From positions 2,280,645 to 2,344,644 of the forward strand of contig NZ_JABFAP010000001.1 in assembly GCF_017168255.1 (NCBI RefSeq): a DNA stretch of 64,000 nucleotides, written 5' to 3'. Of the stretch, positions 8,158 through 16,896 are shown in pieces (position 1 is the stretch's first letter; each line of letters starts with the position of its first letter). This DNA is from Agrococcus sp. KRD186. Lineage in GTDB: Bacteria; Actinomycetota; Actinomycetes; Actinomycetales; Microbacteriaceae. Under the pieces are notes generated by a model that saw only the letters and a list, made by a program, of their open reading frames with translations, made no database searches and was not told the DNA's origin. The translations under genes and the position numbers were made by a program.

Positions 8158-9462
8158 TCAGTCGGCGGAGGCTCGAGCCGCCGCGCGCGCCGCGGCCGGC
8201 AGCGCCTCGACGATGCGCGCGAGGGGCTCGTCGCCGTGCGCGGCGGTGACGAACCACGCCTCGAACACGCTCGGCGGCAGGCTCACGCCCGCGTCGAGCA
8301 TGGCGTGGAAGAACGGCGGGTAGCGGAAGGCGTCCTGCGCCCGCACCTCGTCGAAGCTCGTCGGCGCACCCTCGCGGAAGGCCACCGAGAAGAGGCTGCC
8401 GACCCGGGTGATCGCGTGCGGCACGCCTTCGGTGCGGAGCGCATCCGTCAATGCCGCCGTGATGACGTCGGCGGCCGTGTCGAGCCGCTCGTAGACGCTG
8501 TCGGTGGTCAGGCGCAGGGTGGCGAGGCCGGCCGCCACGGCGAGCGGATTGCCCGAGAGCGTGCCCGCTTGGTAGACCGGGCCGGTCGGGGCGAGCTGCT
8601 GCATGAGCTCGGCGCGCCCGCCGAGCGCCGCGAGCGGCATGCCGCCGCCGATGACCTTGCCGAAGGTGACGAGGTCGGGTGCCTCGTCGCCCGTCCACTC
8701 CTCGAGCCCCCACATGCCGGCGCGGTGCACGCGGAAGCCGGTGAGCACCTCGTCGCTGATCAGCAGGGCGCCGTGCGCGTGCGCGGTGCGGGCGAGGAAG
8801 CCGTTGAAGTCGCCGTCGGGCTCGACGACGCCCATGTTGGCCGGTGCCGCCTCGACGATCACCGCCGCGATCTCGGCGCCGCGCTCGGCGAAGACCGCCT
8901 CGACGGCGTCGCGGTCGTTGTAGGGGATGACGAGCGTCGTCGCCGCGACCGCAGCCGGCACGCCGGCGGAGCCGGGCAGGGCGAGCGTCGCCAGCCCCGA
9001 GCCCGCCGCGGCCAGCAGCCCGTCGGAGTGGCCGTGGTAGTGGCCGTCGAACTTGACCAGCAGGTCGCGGCCGGTGGCGCCGCGGGCGAGGCGGATGGCC
9101 GTCATGGTCGCCTCGGTGCCGGTGGAGACCAGCCGCAGCTGCTCGACCGGGCCCACGCGGCGCTCGACCTCCTCGGCCAGCAGCGCCTCGCCGGGCGTGG
9201 AGGCGCCGAACGAGAGGCCGCGGCCGGCGGCATCCTGCACCGCCTCCACCACCTCCGGGTGCGCGTGGCCGAGGATGGCGGGGCCCCAGCTGGCGACCAG
9301 GTCGACGAGCTCGCGGCCCTCGGCATCCGTCACGTAGGCGCCCTTGGCGCGGATCAGGAACGAGGGCGTGCCGCCGACCGAGCCGAAGGCGCGCACGGGG
9401 CTCGAGACGCCACCGGGGATGGCCAGCTTGGCGCGCTCGAAGAGCTCGGCGTTGGTGCTCAT
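8158..9462 (-). CDS. hemL: Glutamate-1-semialdehyde 2,1-aminomutase
   Basis: A PLP enzyme converting glutamate-1-semialdehyde to 5-aminolevulinate, the second step after HemA. It has 434 residues, the usual family length. Recognisable elements are [19 protein letters not shown] at the N-terminus, [16 protein letters not shown] (phosphate contact), and the PLP lysine in [18 protein letters not shown] near residue 265. The start ATG at 9462 overlaps the hemB stop by 4 bases, so the pair is coupled. The open frame extending far upstream is a shadow of hemB. Confidence 0.97.
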   Translation of the reverse strand: MSTNAELFERAKLAIPGGVSSPVRAFGSVGGTPSFLIRAKGAYVTDAEGRELVDLVASWGPAILGHAHPEVVEAVQDAAGRGLSFGASTPGEALLAEEVERRVGPVEQLRLVSTGTEATMTAIRLARGATGRDLLVKFDGHYHGHSDGLLAAAGSGLATLALPGSAGVPAAVAATTLVIPYNDRDAVEAVFAERGAEIAAVIVEAAPANMGVVEPDGDFNGFLARTAHAHGALLISDEVLTGFRVHRAGMWGLEEWTGDEAPDLVTFGKVIGGGMPLAALGGRAELMQQLAPTGPVYQAGTLSGNPLAVAAGLATLRLTTDSVYERLDTAADVITAALTDALRTEGVPHAITRVGSLFSVAFREGAPTSFDEVRAQDAFRYPPFFHAMLDAGVSLPPSVFEAWFVTAAHGDEPLARIVEALPAAARAAARASAD

Positions 9463-10454
9463 GAACGTGCTCCGATCCCCCGTGTCTGCAACCACTCGGC
9501 CTGCTCGACCGCCCAGTACGTCAGCACCGTGTCGGCGCCGGCCCGGATGATGCTCGTGATGCTCTCGGTGACGAGCCGGTCGCGGTCGATCCAGCCGCGC
9601 TCGGCGGCCGCCTCGACCATCGCGTACTCGCCGCTCACCTGGTAGGCCCACACAGGCACGTCGGATGCGGCGGCCACGTCGGCGAGCACGTCGAGATAGA
9701 GGCTGGCCGGCTTCACCATCACGATGTCGGCGCCCTCGGCGAGATCGAGCAACGCCTCGCGCAGCCCCTCGCGACGGTTGGCCGGATCCTGCTGGTAGGT
9801 CTTGCGGTCGCCCGTCAGGCTCGAGTCGACGGCCTCGCGGAAGGGGCCGTAGAGGGCGGAGGCGTACTTGGCGCTGTAGCCGAGGATGGCGGTGCCCTGG
9901 TGGCCGGCCGCGTCGAGGGCTGCCCGCACGTGGTCGACCTGGCCGTCCATCATGCCGCTGAGGCCGAGCAGCTGGCTGCCGGCCTCGGCCTGCGCGATCG
10001 CCATGTCGGCGTAGCGCTCGAGCGTGGCGTCGTTGTCGACCGAGCCGTCGCCGTGCAGCACGCCGCAGTGGCCGTGGTCGGTGAACTCGTCCAGGCACAG
10101 GTCGGTCTGCACCACGGTCGCGTCGCCGAAGCGCTCGGCCAGGAAGGCGGTGGCCCGATTGAGGATGCCGTCGGGGTCGGTCGCGCCGGAACCCACCGCA
10201 TCCTTCTGCTGGGGCACGCCGAAGAGCATGATGCCGCCGACGCCTGCCGCGATCGCGCGCTCGACCTCGCGGGCGGCCGAGTCGAGCGTGTGCTGCACCT
10301 GGCCGGGCATCGAGGAGATCGGGCGAGGCTCGCTCAGGCCCTCGGCGACGAACATCGGCAGCACCAGCTGCGCGGGGTGGATGCGGGTCTCGGCGACGAG
10401 GCGGCGCATGGGAGCGCTCTGCCGCAGCCGGCGGGGGCGAAGGGTGGGTGACAT
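9459..10454 (-). CDS. hemB: Delta-aminolevulinic acid dehydratase (porphobilinogen synthase)
   Basis: Condenses two 5-aminolevulinates to porphobilinogen; 331 residues. Family segments are [36 protein letters not shown] (first active-site Lys) and [11 protein letters not shown] (Schiff-base Lys). The metal-site segment reads [13 protein letters not shown]: the outer cysteines are present, but the middle ligand of the three-Cys zinc site is Asp. ATG 10454 was chosen because [19 protein letters not shown] is the family N-terminus. It is divergent from the CNNM genes. Confidence 0.96.
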   Translation of the reverse strand: MSPTLRPRRLRQSAPMRRLVAETRIHPAQLVLPMFVAEGLSEPRPISSMPGQVQHTLDSAAREVERAIAAGVGGIMLFGVPQQKDAVGSGATDPDGILNRATAFLAERFGDATVVQTDLCLDEFTDHGHCGVLHGDGSVDNDATLERYADMAIAQAEAGSQLLGLSGMMDGQVDHVRAALDAAGHQGTAILGYSAKYASALYGPFREAVDSSLTGDRKTYQQDPANRREGLREALLDLAEGADIVMVKPASLYLDVLADVAAASDVPVWAYQVSGEYAMVEAAAERGWIDRDRLVTESITSIIRAGADTVLTYWAVEQAEWLQTRGIGARS

Positions 10455-10628
10455 CGCCCTCCAGGGTACTCTCGCGCGGACCGCCGCGGAGGTGCCCGGG
10501 TTCTCGTCCGGCCTGCGGGGGACGGCCGCACGGCACTGCTCGACAGGGTCTCGACAGATTTCCTCCGTATGCTTGCGGGGACGTTCATCCGACCCACGAG
10601 AGAGCACCACCCGTGAGCCACCATCGCG

Positions 10629-10680
10629 CCTCCGCAGACCAGGAGGGTCGATCACCCGTCCCCCTCGATCTTCGAGGGGG
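10629..10680 (+). promoter_or_regulatory. CNNM operon leader with hairpin over the ribosome-binding site
   Basis: A perfect 9-bp stem, CCCCCTCGA (10660-10668) with TCGAGGGGG (10672-10680) and a 3-base loop, contains the only good Shine-Dalgarno sequence (GAGGGGG), 9 bases before the ATG at 10690. Upstream are a second stem, CCTCC (10629-10633)/GGAGG (10642-10646), and an overlapping option, GGGT (10645-10648)/ACCC (10654-10657). GAGGG at 10643-10647 can also pair with CCCTC at 10662-10666 and so open the sequestering stem. This looks like translational control, possibly by metal, but it does not match a riboswitch class I know. Confidence 0.55.
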
Positions 10681-10689
10681 TGACATTCG

Positions 10690-12075
10690 ATGCTCGAGGC
10701 AGTGCTGACGCTCCTCATCGGCATCCTGGTGACGCTGGCGATCATCGCCGCGTGCGGCTTCTTCGTCGCGCAGGAGTTCGCCTACATGTCGGTCGACCGC
10801 TCGCGCATCGCGGCGCAGGCGGCGAAGGGCGATGTCCAGGCGAAGCGCGTGCTCGCGATCACGAAGCGCACCTCCTTCATGCTCTCGGGCGCACAGCTGG
10901 GCATCACGGTGACAGGCCTGCTCATCGGCTACGTCGCGGAGCCGCTCATCGGCCGGTCGATCGGCACGCTGCTGGGCGGTGCGGGCATCGACCCGGCGGC
11001 CTCGGTGCTCATCGGCACGATCGGCGCGCTGCTGCTGGCGACCGTCGTGACGATGATCTTCGGGGAGCTGTACCCGAAGAACCTCGCGATCGCCAACCCC
11101 GAGCCGCTTGCGCGGGCCCTGGCGATGCCGACGCGCATCTACCTGCTCGCATTCGGATGGCTCATCGCCGTGTTCGACCTGGCGGCGAACGCGCTGCTGC
11201 GGCTGCTGCGCATCGAGCCGCTCGAGGACGTCGACGAGAGCGCCACCGCGCGCGACCTCGAGGCGATCATCGAGGAGTCCCGCGCCAGCGGCGACCTGCC
11301 CGATGACCTGTCGATGATCATCGACCGCATCCTCGACTTCCCGCAGCGCGACGTCGAGCACGCCATGGTGCCCCGCTCGCGCGTCGACTCCATCTCGCCC
11401 GACACGACCGTGGGAGAGGTACGGGCGATGATGGCGACGGCGCACACCCGGTACCCGGTGATCGGCGACGAGGACTCGCCGGTCGGGGTCGTCGAGCTCA
11501 TCGATCTGCTCCGCGGCACCCACGACGATCACGCACCCGTGTCGACGGTCATGCGCGAGGCCGTCGTGCTGCCGACCGCGATGCCGCTGCCGGTCGCGCT
11601 CGAGCGCATGCGCGGCACGCGCAACGAGATGGCGTGCGTCGTCGACGAGTACGGCAACTTCGACGGCATCCTCACGGTCGAGGACCTCACCGAGGAGGTC
11701 ATCGGCGAGATCTCCGACGAGCACGACCTCGAGGTCGAGGAGGTCCTGAACGTCGGCGCCGACCACTGGACGCTGCCGGGAGACGTGCATCTCGACGAGG
11801 TCGAGCGCCTGATCGGCCACGATCTGCCGCGTGACGACGTCGAGACGATCGCCGGCCTCATCGTCAGCGAGCACGGCGACCTGATGCCCGTGGGCGCCGT
11901 CGTGCGCATCGACCTGCCGGAGCGGACGTCGGAGACCGTGCAGGGCCTGCGCATCCAGCGCTGGCTCGACGTCGAGGTCACCGCGGTCGAGCGCCACGTG
12001 CCGTCGCAGCTGATCGTGCGACTCCGGGAGATCGACTTGGATGCGGTCGATGCGGCCGCGGAGGCGGACCGATGA
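10690..12075 (+). CDS. CNNM/CorC-type membrane protein with CBS pair
   Basis: A 461-residue HlyC/CorC-family protein, a group linked to magnesium or cobalt transport and export. The N-terminal CNNM domain (DUF21, about residues 1-195) has four membrane segments, including GFFVAQEFAYMSVDRSRI and the family GELYPKNLAIANPE. Next come a CBS pair (about 215-340, with MVPRSRVDSISPD and VVDEYGNFDGILTVEDLTEEV) and a C-terminal CorC/HlyC transporter-associated domain. It is the first gene of a coupled pair and sits behind a hairpin that hides its ribosome site. Confidence 0.92.
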   Translation: MLEAVLTLLIGILVTLAIIAACGFFVAQEFAYMSVDRSRIAAQAAKGDVQAKRVLAITKRTSFMLSGAQLGITVTGLLIGYVAEPLIGRSIGTLLGGAGIDPAASVLIGTIGALLLATVVTMIFGELYPKNLAIANPEPLARALAMPTRIYLLAFGWLIAVFDLAANALLRLLRIEPLEDVDESATARDLEAIIEESRASGDLPDDLSMIIDRILDFPQRDVEHAMVPRSRVDSISPDTTVGEVRAMMATAHTRYPVIGDEDSPVGVVELIDLLRGTHDDHAPVSTVMREAVVLPTAMPLPVALERMRGTRNEMACVVDEYGNFDGILTVEDLTEEVIGEISDEHDLEVEEVLNVGADHWTLPGDVHLDEVERLIGHDLPRDDVETIAGLIVSEHGDLMPVGAVVRIDLPERTSETVQGLRIQRWLDVEVTAVERHVPSQLIVRLREIDLDAVDAAAEADR

Positions 12076-13100
12076 GCTGGTGGATGGTCACGATCATCAC
12101 GGTGGTGCTGATCCTGGCGAGCGCGTTCTTCGTCATCGTCGAGTTCGCGCTGCTCGCGGCGCGTCGGCACCGGCTCGAAGCGGAGGCCGATCGCAGCGCC
12201 TCGGCCCGAGCAGCGCTGCGCGGGATGAACGAGCTCACCGTGATGCTCGCGTTCGCACAGCTCGGCATCACGGTCTGCACGTTCCTGCTCGGCGCCGTGA
12301 CGAAGCCCGCGATCGACTACGCGCTCTCACCCGTGCTCGAGCAGTGGGGGCTGCCGTACGTGCTGGCCGACGTCACCGCGTTCATGCTCGCGCTCATCGT
12401 CGTCACCTTCCTGCACCTCGTCATCGGCGAGATGGCGCCGAAGTCGTGGGCGATCGCGCACCCTGAGACCGCGGCGAAGGCCACCGGGCTCGCGGCGCGC
12501 GGCATGACGTGGCCGCTGCGTCCCTTCCTGCTGTGGATCAACCACCTCGCCAACCAGCTGGTCAAGGCCTCCGGTGTCGAACCGGTCGAGAAGGCGGCAG
12601 CGGGCGGGCAGGATGCCGACACGATCCGCCAGCTGGTCGCGCACTCCAGCGCTGCTGGCGTGCTGGAGGAGCAGTTCTCCGAGCCCATCGCCCGGGCGAT
12701 CGCGCTCGGCACGCTCACGGTGGGAGACATCGTCCGCACCGACCGGGTCCCCACCTCGGTGCCGGTCTCCGCCACGGCCGCCGACGTGCAGGCCGCAGCA
12801 TCCGCGTCCGGCCACCTGCGCATCCTCGTCGGCACCGGCGCCGACAGCCGCGTCGCGCACGTGCGCGACACCCTGACGGTGCACCCCGAGACTCCGGCGA
12901 CGGAGATCGCCCGGGATGCGGTCGTGGTGGGTCCGCGCACCTCCGCGTACGACGCGCTCGCACGGATGCGCCACGGGCGCGTGCAGCTTGCGACCGTCGT
13001 CGACGACGGCCGACTGCTCGGCGTGGTCTCGCTCCACGACCTCCTGCGGGAGATGCTCCCGGGCTCGAGCGACCCGACGATGACGACGACCGCCGTGTAG
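12072..13100 (+). CDS. Second CNNM/CBS membrane protein
   Basis: A 342-residue partner of the gene before it; its ATG overlaps the preceding TGA by 4 bases. The CNNM domain spans about residues 1-175, with SAFFVIVEFALLAARRHRLE and VIGEMAPKSWAIAHPE. A shorter, diverged CBS pair follows and ends with VVDDGRLLGVVSLHDLLREML. It lacks the C-terminal CorC domain of its neighbour. Tandem long and short CNNM proteins are common in actinobacteria and may work as a heterodimer. Confidence 0.9.
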   Translation: MSWWMVTIITVVLILASAFFVIVEFALLAARRHRLEAEADRSASARAALRGMNELTVMLAFAQLGITVCTFLLGAVTKPAIDYALSPVLEQWGLPYVLADVTAFMLALIVVTFLHLVIGEMAPKSWAIAHPETAAKATGLAARGMTWPLRPFLLWINHLANQLVKASGVEPVEKAAAGGQDADTIRQLVAHSSAAGVLEEQFSEPIARAIALGTLTVGDIVRTDRVPTSVPVSATAADVQAAASASGHLRILVGTGADSRVAHVRDTLTVHPETPATEIARDAVVVGPRTSAYDALARMRHGRVQLATVVDDGRLLGVVSLHDLLREMLPGSSDPTMTTTAV

Positions 13101-13130
13101 TCCGGACGGGGTGCCTGCGCGAGGCCGGGC

Positions 13131-14144
13131 TCAAGCGAGCTCGGCCTCGATCGCGTCGCGCAGCACGCCCATGACCGGCCAGCCGCCCTCGGAGCTGTTG
13201 CCGAGCACGCTCAGCGTGGTCTGCGACTCGGGGAGGTGCCAGGAGCAGAACGAGGCACCGGCGTCGTAGCCCTCGAGCATGAGCACCGGGAGCGTCTCGT
13301 GCAGGAACAGGCCCATGCCGGATCGCTGTTCCTCGTCCGGCACGTCGTGCCGCGGGCGCGCCATCTGCTCGAAGGTCTCCCGCGTCACGATGCGGCCGTC
13401 CACGAGCGCGAGCCAGAAGCGGTGCAGGTCGGCGGCGGTCGTGAACGCACCGCCGTCGCCGTTGCCGAGCAGCGGCAGGTGCAGCGTGTTGGCGAGGTCG
13501 CCCTCCTCGTGCAGGTAGCCCAGCGCGGCGTCGCCCGGCAGCGCGTTGAGCGGCAGGAAGCCGGTCTGCGACAGGCCGGCCGGATCGAGCACGAGGCGCT
13601 GCACCGCCTGGTGGTAGGTCTCGCCGGTCACACGCTCGAGCACGACCGCGAGCACCAGGTAGGCGCCGTTGTTGTAGGCGAAGCGCTCACCCGGCGCGGA
13701 GGCCTGCGGAAAGCCCTCGAGCATCGGCAGGAACGCCTCGGCGGTCGTGAGCGTGTGCACCGGCACCGGCAGCACGAAGTCGTCGACCTCCCAGTCGGCC
13801 TCCTCGTCGAGGTAATCACCGATGCCCGAGGTGTGGTCGAGCAGCTGCTCGAGCGTGACGGCATCGTCGATGAGCGGCAGGTCGGCGCCGAGCAGCTCGC
13901 GCACCGGCTGGTTGAGGCGCAGCTCGCCCTGCTCGACGAGCCGCAGGATCGCGAGCGCCGTGAACGCCTTGCTGCCGCTCGCGATGCCGATGCGGGTGTC
14001 GGCGCGCATCGGTGCACCGAGCGCGCGGTGGCGGAAGCCCTCGCAGCGCTCGAGCGTGCGCTCGCCCGCCACGTCGATCGTCGCGACGCCGGTGAAGGCA
14101 TCCTCTGCGATCGCATCGTCGAGGGATCGTGGATCGATGTGCAT
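13131..14144 (-). CDS. Serine beta-lactamase-like hydrolase (class C/EstB type)
   Basis: A 337-residue member of the beta-lactamase/D-aminopeptidase fold. The nucleophile motif SxxK is in ASGSKAFTALAILRLVEQG, and the second motif YxN appears as FAYNNGAYLVLAVVLE. No signal peptide is present, so it is probably cytoplasmic. ATG 14144 (MHIDPRSL) has GGAGG 5 bases upstream; an upstream in-frame TTG would lie on that ribosome site and is less likely. It stands alone, convergent with the CNNM operon. Such proteins are usually esterases or peptidases rather than true resistance enzymes. Confidence 0.88.
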   Translation of the reverse strand: MHIDPRSLDDAIAEDAFTGVATIDVAGERTLERCEGFRHRALGAPMRADTRIGIASGSKAFTALAILRLVEQGELRLNQPVRELLGADLPLIDDAVTLEQLLDHTSGIGDYLDEEADWEVDDFVLPVPVHTLTTAEAFLPMLEGFPQASAPGERFAYNNGAYLVLAVVLERVTGETYHQAVQRLVLDPAGLSQTGFLPLNALPGDAALGYLHEEGDLANTLHLPLLGNGDGGAFTTAADLHRFWLALVDGRIVTRETFEQMARPRHDVPDEEQRSGMGLFLHETLPVLMLEGYDAGASFCSWHLPESQTTLSVLGNSSEGGWPVMGVLRDAIEAELA

Positions 14145-14254
14145 CTCGGCCTCCAAGCTGGTCGTGCGTCGCGATGCTACGGCAGGCGCGGGCGCCGCGG
14201 CTGGATCCGGCCCGGCGGTCGGCCGGCCGCCCTGCCCCGATCGTCCACCGGCGA

Positions 14255-14668
14255 TCAGGCCGGGCGGTCCGTCAGCCGCCCCGACTCGATCGTCCAGCGG
14301 CGCGTGATGCCGAGCCGCTCGAGGAACGCCGCATCGTGGCTCGACACGATGAGCGCCCCTCGTAGGCCGCGAACGCCTCGACCAGTCGGTCGAGCGAGTC
14401 GAGGTCGAGCGAGTTGGTCGGCTTGTCGAGCAGCAGCAGCTGCGGCGCCGGGTCGGCCAGCAGCAGCCGCGCGAGCGCGAGCCGGAATCGCTCGCCGCCC
14501 GAGAGCTCCCCCACGCGCTGCCCGGCTCGAGCCCCGCTGAAGAGGAATCGCGCGAGCTGGGCCCGCACCTCCTGCGGCGTGCGCCCGGGGCGCGGCCTCC
14601 CGCACCACGTCGACGAGCATGGCCTCGTCGTCGGTGAAGCGGATGCGCTGCGACAGCATCGCCGTCTC
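14255..14668 (-). pseudogene. C-terminal fragment of a split ABC-F ATPase
   Basis: The 3' part of an ABC-F gene whose 5' part lies 21 kb away at 35700-36212. Pieced together across two frames it reads LSQRIRFTDDEA, VREAAP, RAQLARFLFSG, ELSGGERFRLALARLLL, QLLLLDKPTNSLDLDS, then ALIVSSHDAAFLERLG. Frameshifts fall at about 14583-14590 and 14357-14360. The catalytic Glu of Walker B is Lys (LDKPTN instead of LDEPTN). Coding similarity stops exactly at 14668, where the inverted-repeat element begins. About 200 codons of the middle of the gene are missing from both fragments. Confidence 0.85.
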
Positions 14669-14823
14669 CTAGGTGCGTGGGTCAGTAATGGAGTCGAGAC
14701 AAGAATGCTGCATCGCTACCGCGGCTAAGCGCGGTTCATGCACGAAAACGGGTCGCAACACAGGCATCTCAAGCGCGGTTCAAGATTCCTGCGCGCGCGT
14801 CGAATACTGACCCACGCACCTAG
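14669..14823. mobile_element. 155-bp MITE-like element with perfect 19-bp terminal inverted repeats
   Basis: CTAGGTGCGTGGGTCAGTA (14669-14687) is the exact inverse complement of 14805-14823. The 117-bp interior has no credible gene and contains AAGCGCGGTTCA twice as a direct repeat. The outermost CTAG at each end could be a 4-bp target duplication, but CTAG is its own complement and the call is ambiguous. It lies exactly at the break in the ABC-F gene. It is probably a non-autonomous relative of an insertion sequence. Confidence 0.75.
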
Positions 14824-14848
14824 ACGCGGTGCGTCACCTCGGCGACTG

Positions 14849-15594
14849 ATGCTCTCAGAAGGCACGATCAGCGGCATCGTCGCCGAGCTCGCCGCCGCCG
14901 AGCGCGACCGCACGGTCGTCCCGCTCCTCACCGCGCGCCACCCCGGCATGACCGTCGAGGACGCGTACACCGTGCAGCGCGCATGGCGCGCGGCGGACAT
15001 TGCGGCCGGCCGTCGTGGGCCGGAACATCGGGCTCACGAGCAAGGTCATGCAGCAGGCCACCGGCATCACCGAGCCCGATTACGGCGCGATCTTCGCCCG
15101 ACATGGTCCACGAGAACGGCTCAGTGATCGAGCACTCCCGATTCTCGTGCGCATCGAAGTCGAGTTCGCCTTCGTGCTACGCGAGTCGCTCGGGGCCCCG
15201 ACGTGACCATCTTCGACGTGCTGCGCGCAACCGAGTACATGGTGCCGGCGCTTGATATCTCTCCAGCCGCATCGAACTCGAGGGCGGACCATCGTCGACA
15301 CCATCAGCGACAATGCGGCGATGGGCGGCATGGTCTTACGGCGGTACGCCGTTCGTCCCCGAGTATGTCGACCTCAGGTGGGTCAGCGCGCTGCTCTACC
15401 GCAACGAGACGATCGAGGAGCCCGGCGTCGCCGCGGCCGTGCTGAACCACCCTGCCACGGACGTTGCGTGGCTCGCGAAGAAGCTTCGGTGACGCGCTCG
15501 AGGCGGGCGCGCTCATCCTCGCGGGGTCCTTCACGCTACCGATGTGGGTCGAGCCGCGCGACGTCGTGACCGCGGACTTCCGCCTGACGGTTAC
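14849..15594 (+). pseudogene. hpaH: Decayed 2-oxo-hept-3-ene-1,7-dioate hydratase (hpaH)
   Basis: At least five frameshifts break a gene whose pieces read in order as an HpaH-type hydratase: LTARHPGMTVEDAYTVQRAW, VVGRNIGLTSKVMQQATGI, DMVHENGSVIEHSRFS, RIEVEFAFVLRESL, VTIFDVLRATEYMVPAL, RTIVDTISDNAAMGGMV, EYVDLRWVSALLYRNETIE, and GDALEAGALILAGSFTLPMW. HpaH acts in meta-cleavage of homoprotocatechuate (4-hydroxyphenylacetate breakdown). No intact copy is in the window. The decay level shows it has been non-functional for a long time. Confidence 0.85.
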
Positions 15595-15981
15595 CTCGCC
15601 CTCGCCGACGACTTCACAAGCCTCTTCGTGCAGATCAAGACCGCCGAGGCCGTCGAGCACGCCCGAGAGATCGCATAGATCGATGGTGTGGACGGTGTCT
15701 TCAACGGCCCGAGCGATCTTGCGGCGTCGATGGGTCTGCTAAGTCAGCAGTCGCACCCTCAAGTGATGGCCGCGGTTCGGCGAGCGATCTCGGCTGCGCG
15801 GGCGGCAGGAGAGCCGGCAGGCGTGAACGCCTTCGATCCAACCGTGGCCCGCGAGTACGTCGCCGCCGGCGCCAGCTTAGTGCTGGTCGCGGCCGACGTG
15901 TCGGTGCTGGCGCGCGCCGCCGAGGGCATCGCCGGTCTGTGGGCCGATGGCGCGGCCGCCGGCGGGCGGGCGTCCGACTAA
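15595..15981 (+). pseudogene. hpaI: C-terminal remnant of an HpcH/HpaI aldolase
   Basis: Directly after the hpaH remnant the sequence reads LADDFTSLFVQIKTAEAVEHAREIA, an in-frame TAG (15676-15678), then IDGVDGVFNGPSDLAASMG and a C-terminal half ending at 15981. This matches the second half of 4-hydroxy-2-oxoheptanedioate aldolase, the step after HpaH. The N-terminal half is deleted. The two remnants together mark a lost aromatic pathway. Confidence 0.8.
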
Positions 15982-16011
15982 GAGCAGAGCGTCGTGAACG
16001 AGGCGACTGCG

Positions 16012-16896
16012 TCAGCCCAGAAATCGCGGTTCGGCGATCCCCGATGCGGCGACGTCGACCGTGAAGACGTCGCCGGCGCGCGGCTCGCCGGCCAGCTGCG
16101 TATCCGTGCGACCGAAACGAGCGGTCGTGATAAACAGCGTGGACAGGTCGGGCCCCCCGAAGGCCGGGCAGGTCGGGTTGCCGACCGCCACTTCGACGAT
16201 CGCGTCGAGTGCTCCGTCCGGCGTGAACCGGACGACGGCGCCGCTACCCCACCGCGCGTTCCACAGACAGCCGTCGGCGTCGACCGTCGAGCCGTCGGGC
16301 AGGCCGGGATACTCCGTGCCGTCCGAGATCAGCACCGGGTCGTGGGGAACACCCTCATCGATGTCGTACGCGTAGGCGACGATCCGCCCCGTGGGCATGT
16401 CGGTGAAGTACATGCGCGTGCCGTCCGGGCTGAACGCGATGCTATTCGCGCAGGCGATGCCGTCGAGGATGCGAACGACCGCGCCGTCCGCGTCGAGCCG
16501 GTAGACGGCCGAGACCGCGCGCTGGTCGGCGGCCTCGTCCATGCCGCCGCAGACGAAGCGGCCCTGGCGGTCGACGCGGCCGTCGTTCAGGCGGGTCGTC
16601 GGCAGCTCGGGCTCGACCTCCGCGATGCGGCGCTCGATCTCGCCATCCTCGCCGAGCAGCGCAAATCCGCTCGCGAACGCCGCTACGTGGCCGCCTCCGG
16701 CGCGCAGACCGATGGCGCCGATGCGCTCGGGCAGCGTCGCCGTGATGAGCCCCGTTTCGCTGCCCCAGCGCTGCAACCGCGCGGCGTGGATGTCGACCCA
16801 CGACAGCTCGGAGCGCTCGGCATCCCAGACGACGCTCTCACCCAAGCCGTCGCCGCTGCCGACGACCGGCTCAGCCGTATAGCGCGCGGCGCCCAT
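16012..16896 (-). CDS. SMP-30/gluconolactonase-family lactonase
   Basis: A 294-residue six-bladed propeller enzyme of the SMP-30/regucalcin/gluconolactonase family. The metal-ligand Glu is in GLGESVVWD, the Asn and Asp sites lie in ANSIAFSPDGTRMYFTD, and the last blade carries NPTCPAFGGPDLSTLFITTAR. It hydrolyses sugar lactones to aldonic acids and probably acts on the product of the two dehydrogenases encoded upstream. Its ATG shares one base with the SDR stop (TGATG), so it is the coupled last gene of the operon. Confidence 0.9.
   Translation of the reverse strand: MGAARYTAEPVVGSGDGLGESVVWDAERSELSWVDIHAARLQRWGSETGLITATLPERIGAIGLRAGGGHVAAFASGFALLGEDGEIERRIAEVEPELPTTRLNDGRVDRQGRFVCGGMDEAADQRAVSAVYRLDADGAVVRILDGIACANSIAFSPDGTRMYFTDMPTGRIVAYAYDIDEGVPHDPVLISDGTEYPGLPDGSTVDADGCLWNARWGSGAVVRFTPDGALDAIVEVAVGNPTCPAFGGPDLSTLFITTARFGRTDTQLAGEPRAGDVFTVDVAASGIAEPRFLG

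Noticed and set aside
8158-10536. hemL as a 792-residue fusion protein
   Set aside because: The extra N-terminal half is hemB read in the wrong frame. The true start is the ATG at 9462, overlapping the hemB stop.
10455-10689. A known riboswitch (Mg M-box or Mn yybP-ykoY type) before the CNNM genes
   Set aside because: I could not find the conserved core of either class. Only the sequestering hairpin and its alternatives can be supported.
13131-14144. A true beta-lactamase resistance gene
   Set aside because: No signal peptide is present, and the protein fits the broad serine hydrolase/esterase group better than secreted class C enzymes.
14669-14823. A complete insertion sequence at the left edge
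   Set aside because: The terminal repeats enclose only 117 bp and no transposase gene or fragment is visible.
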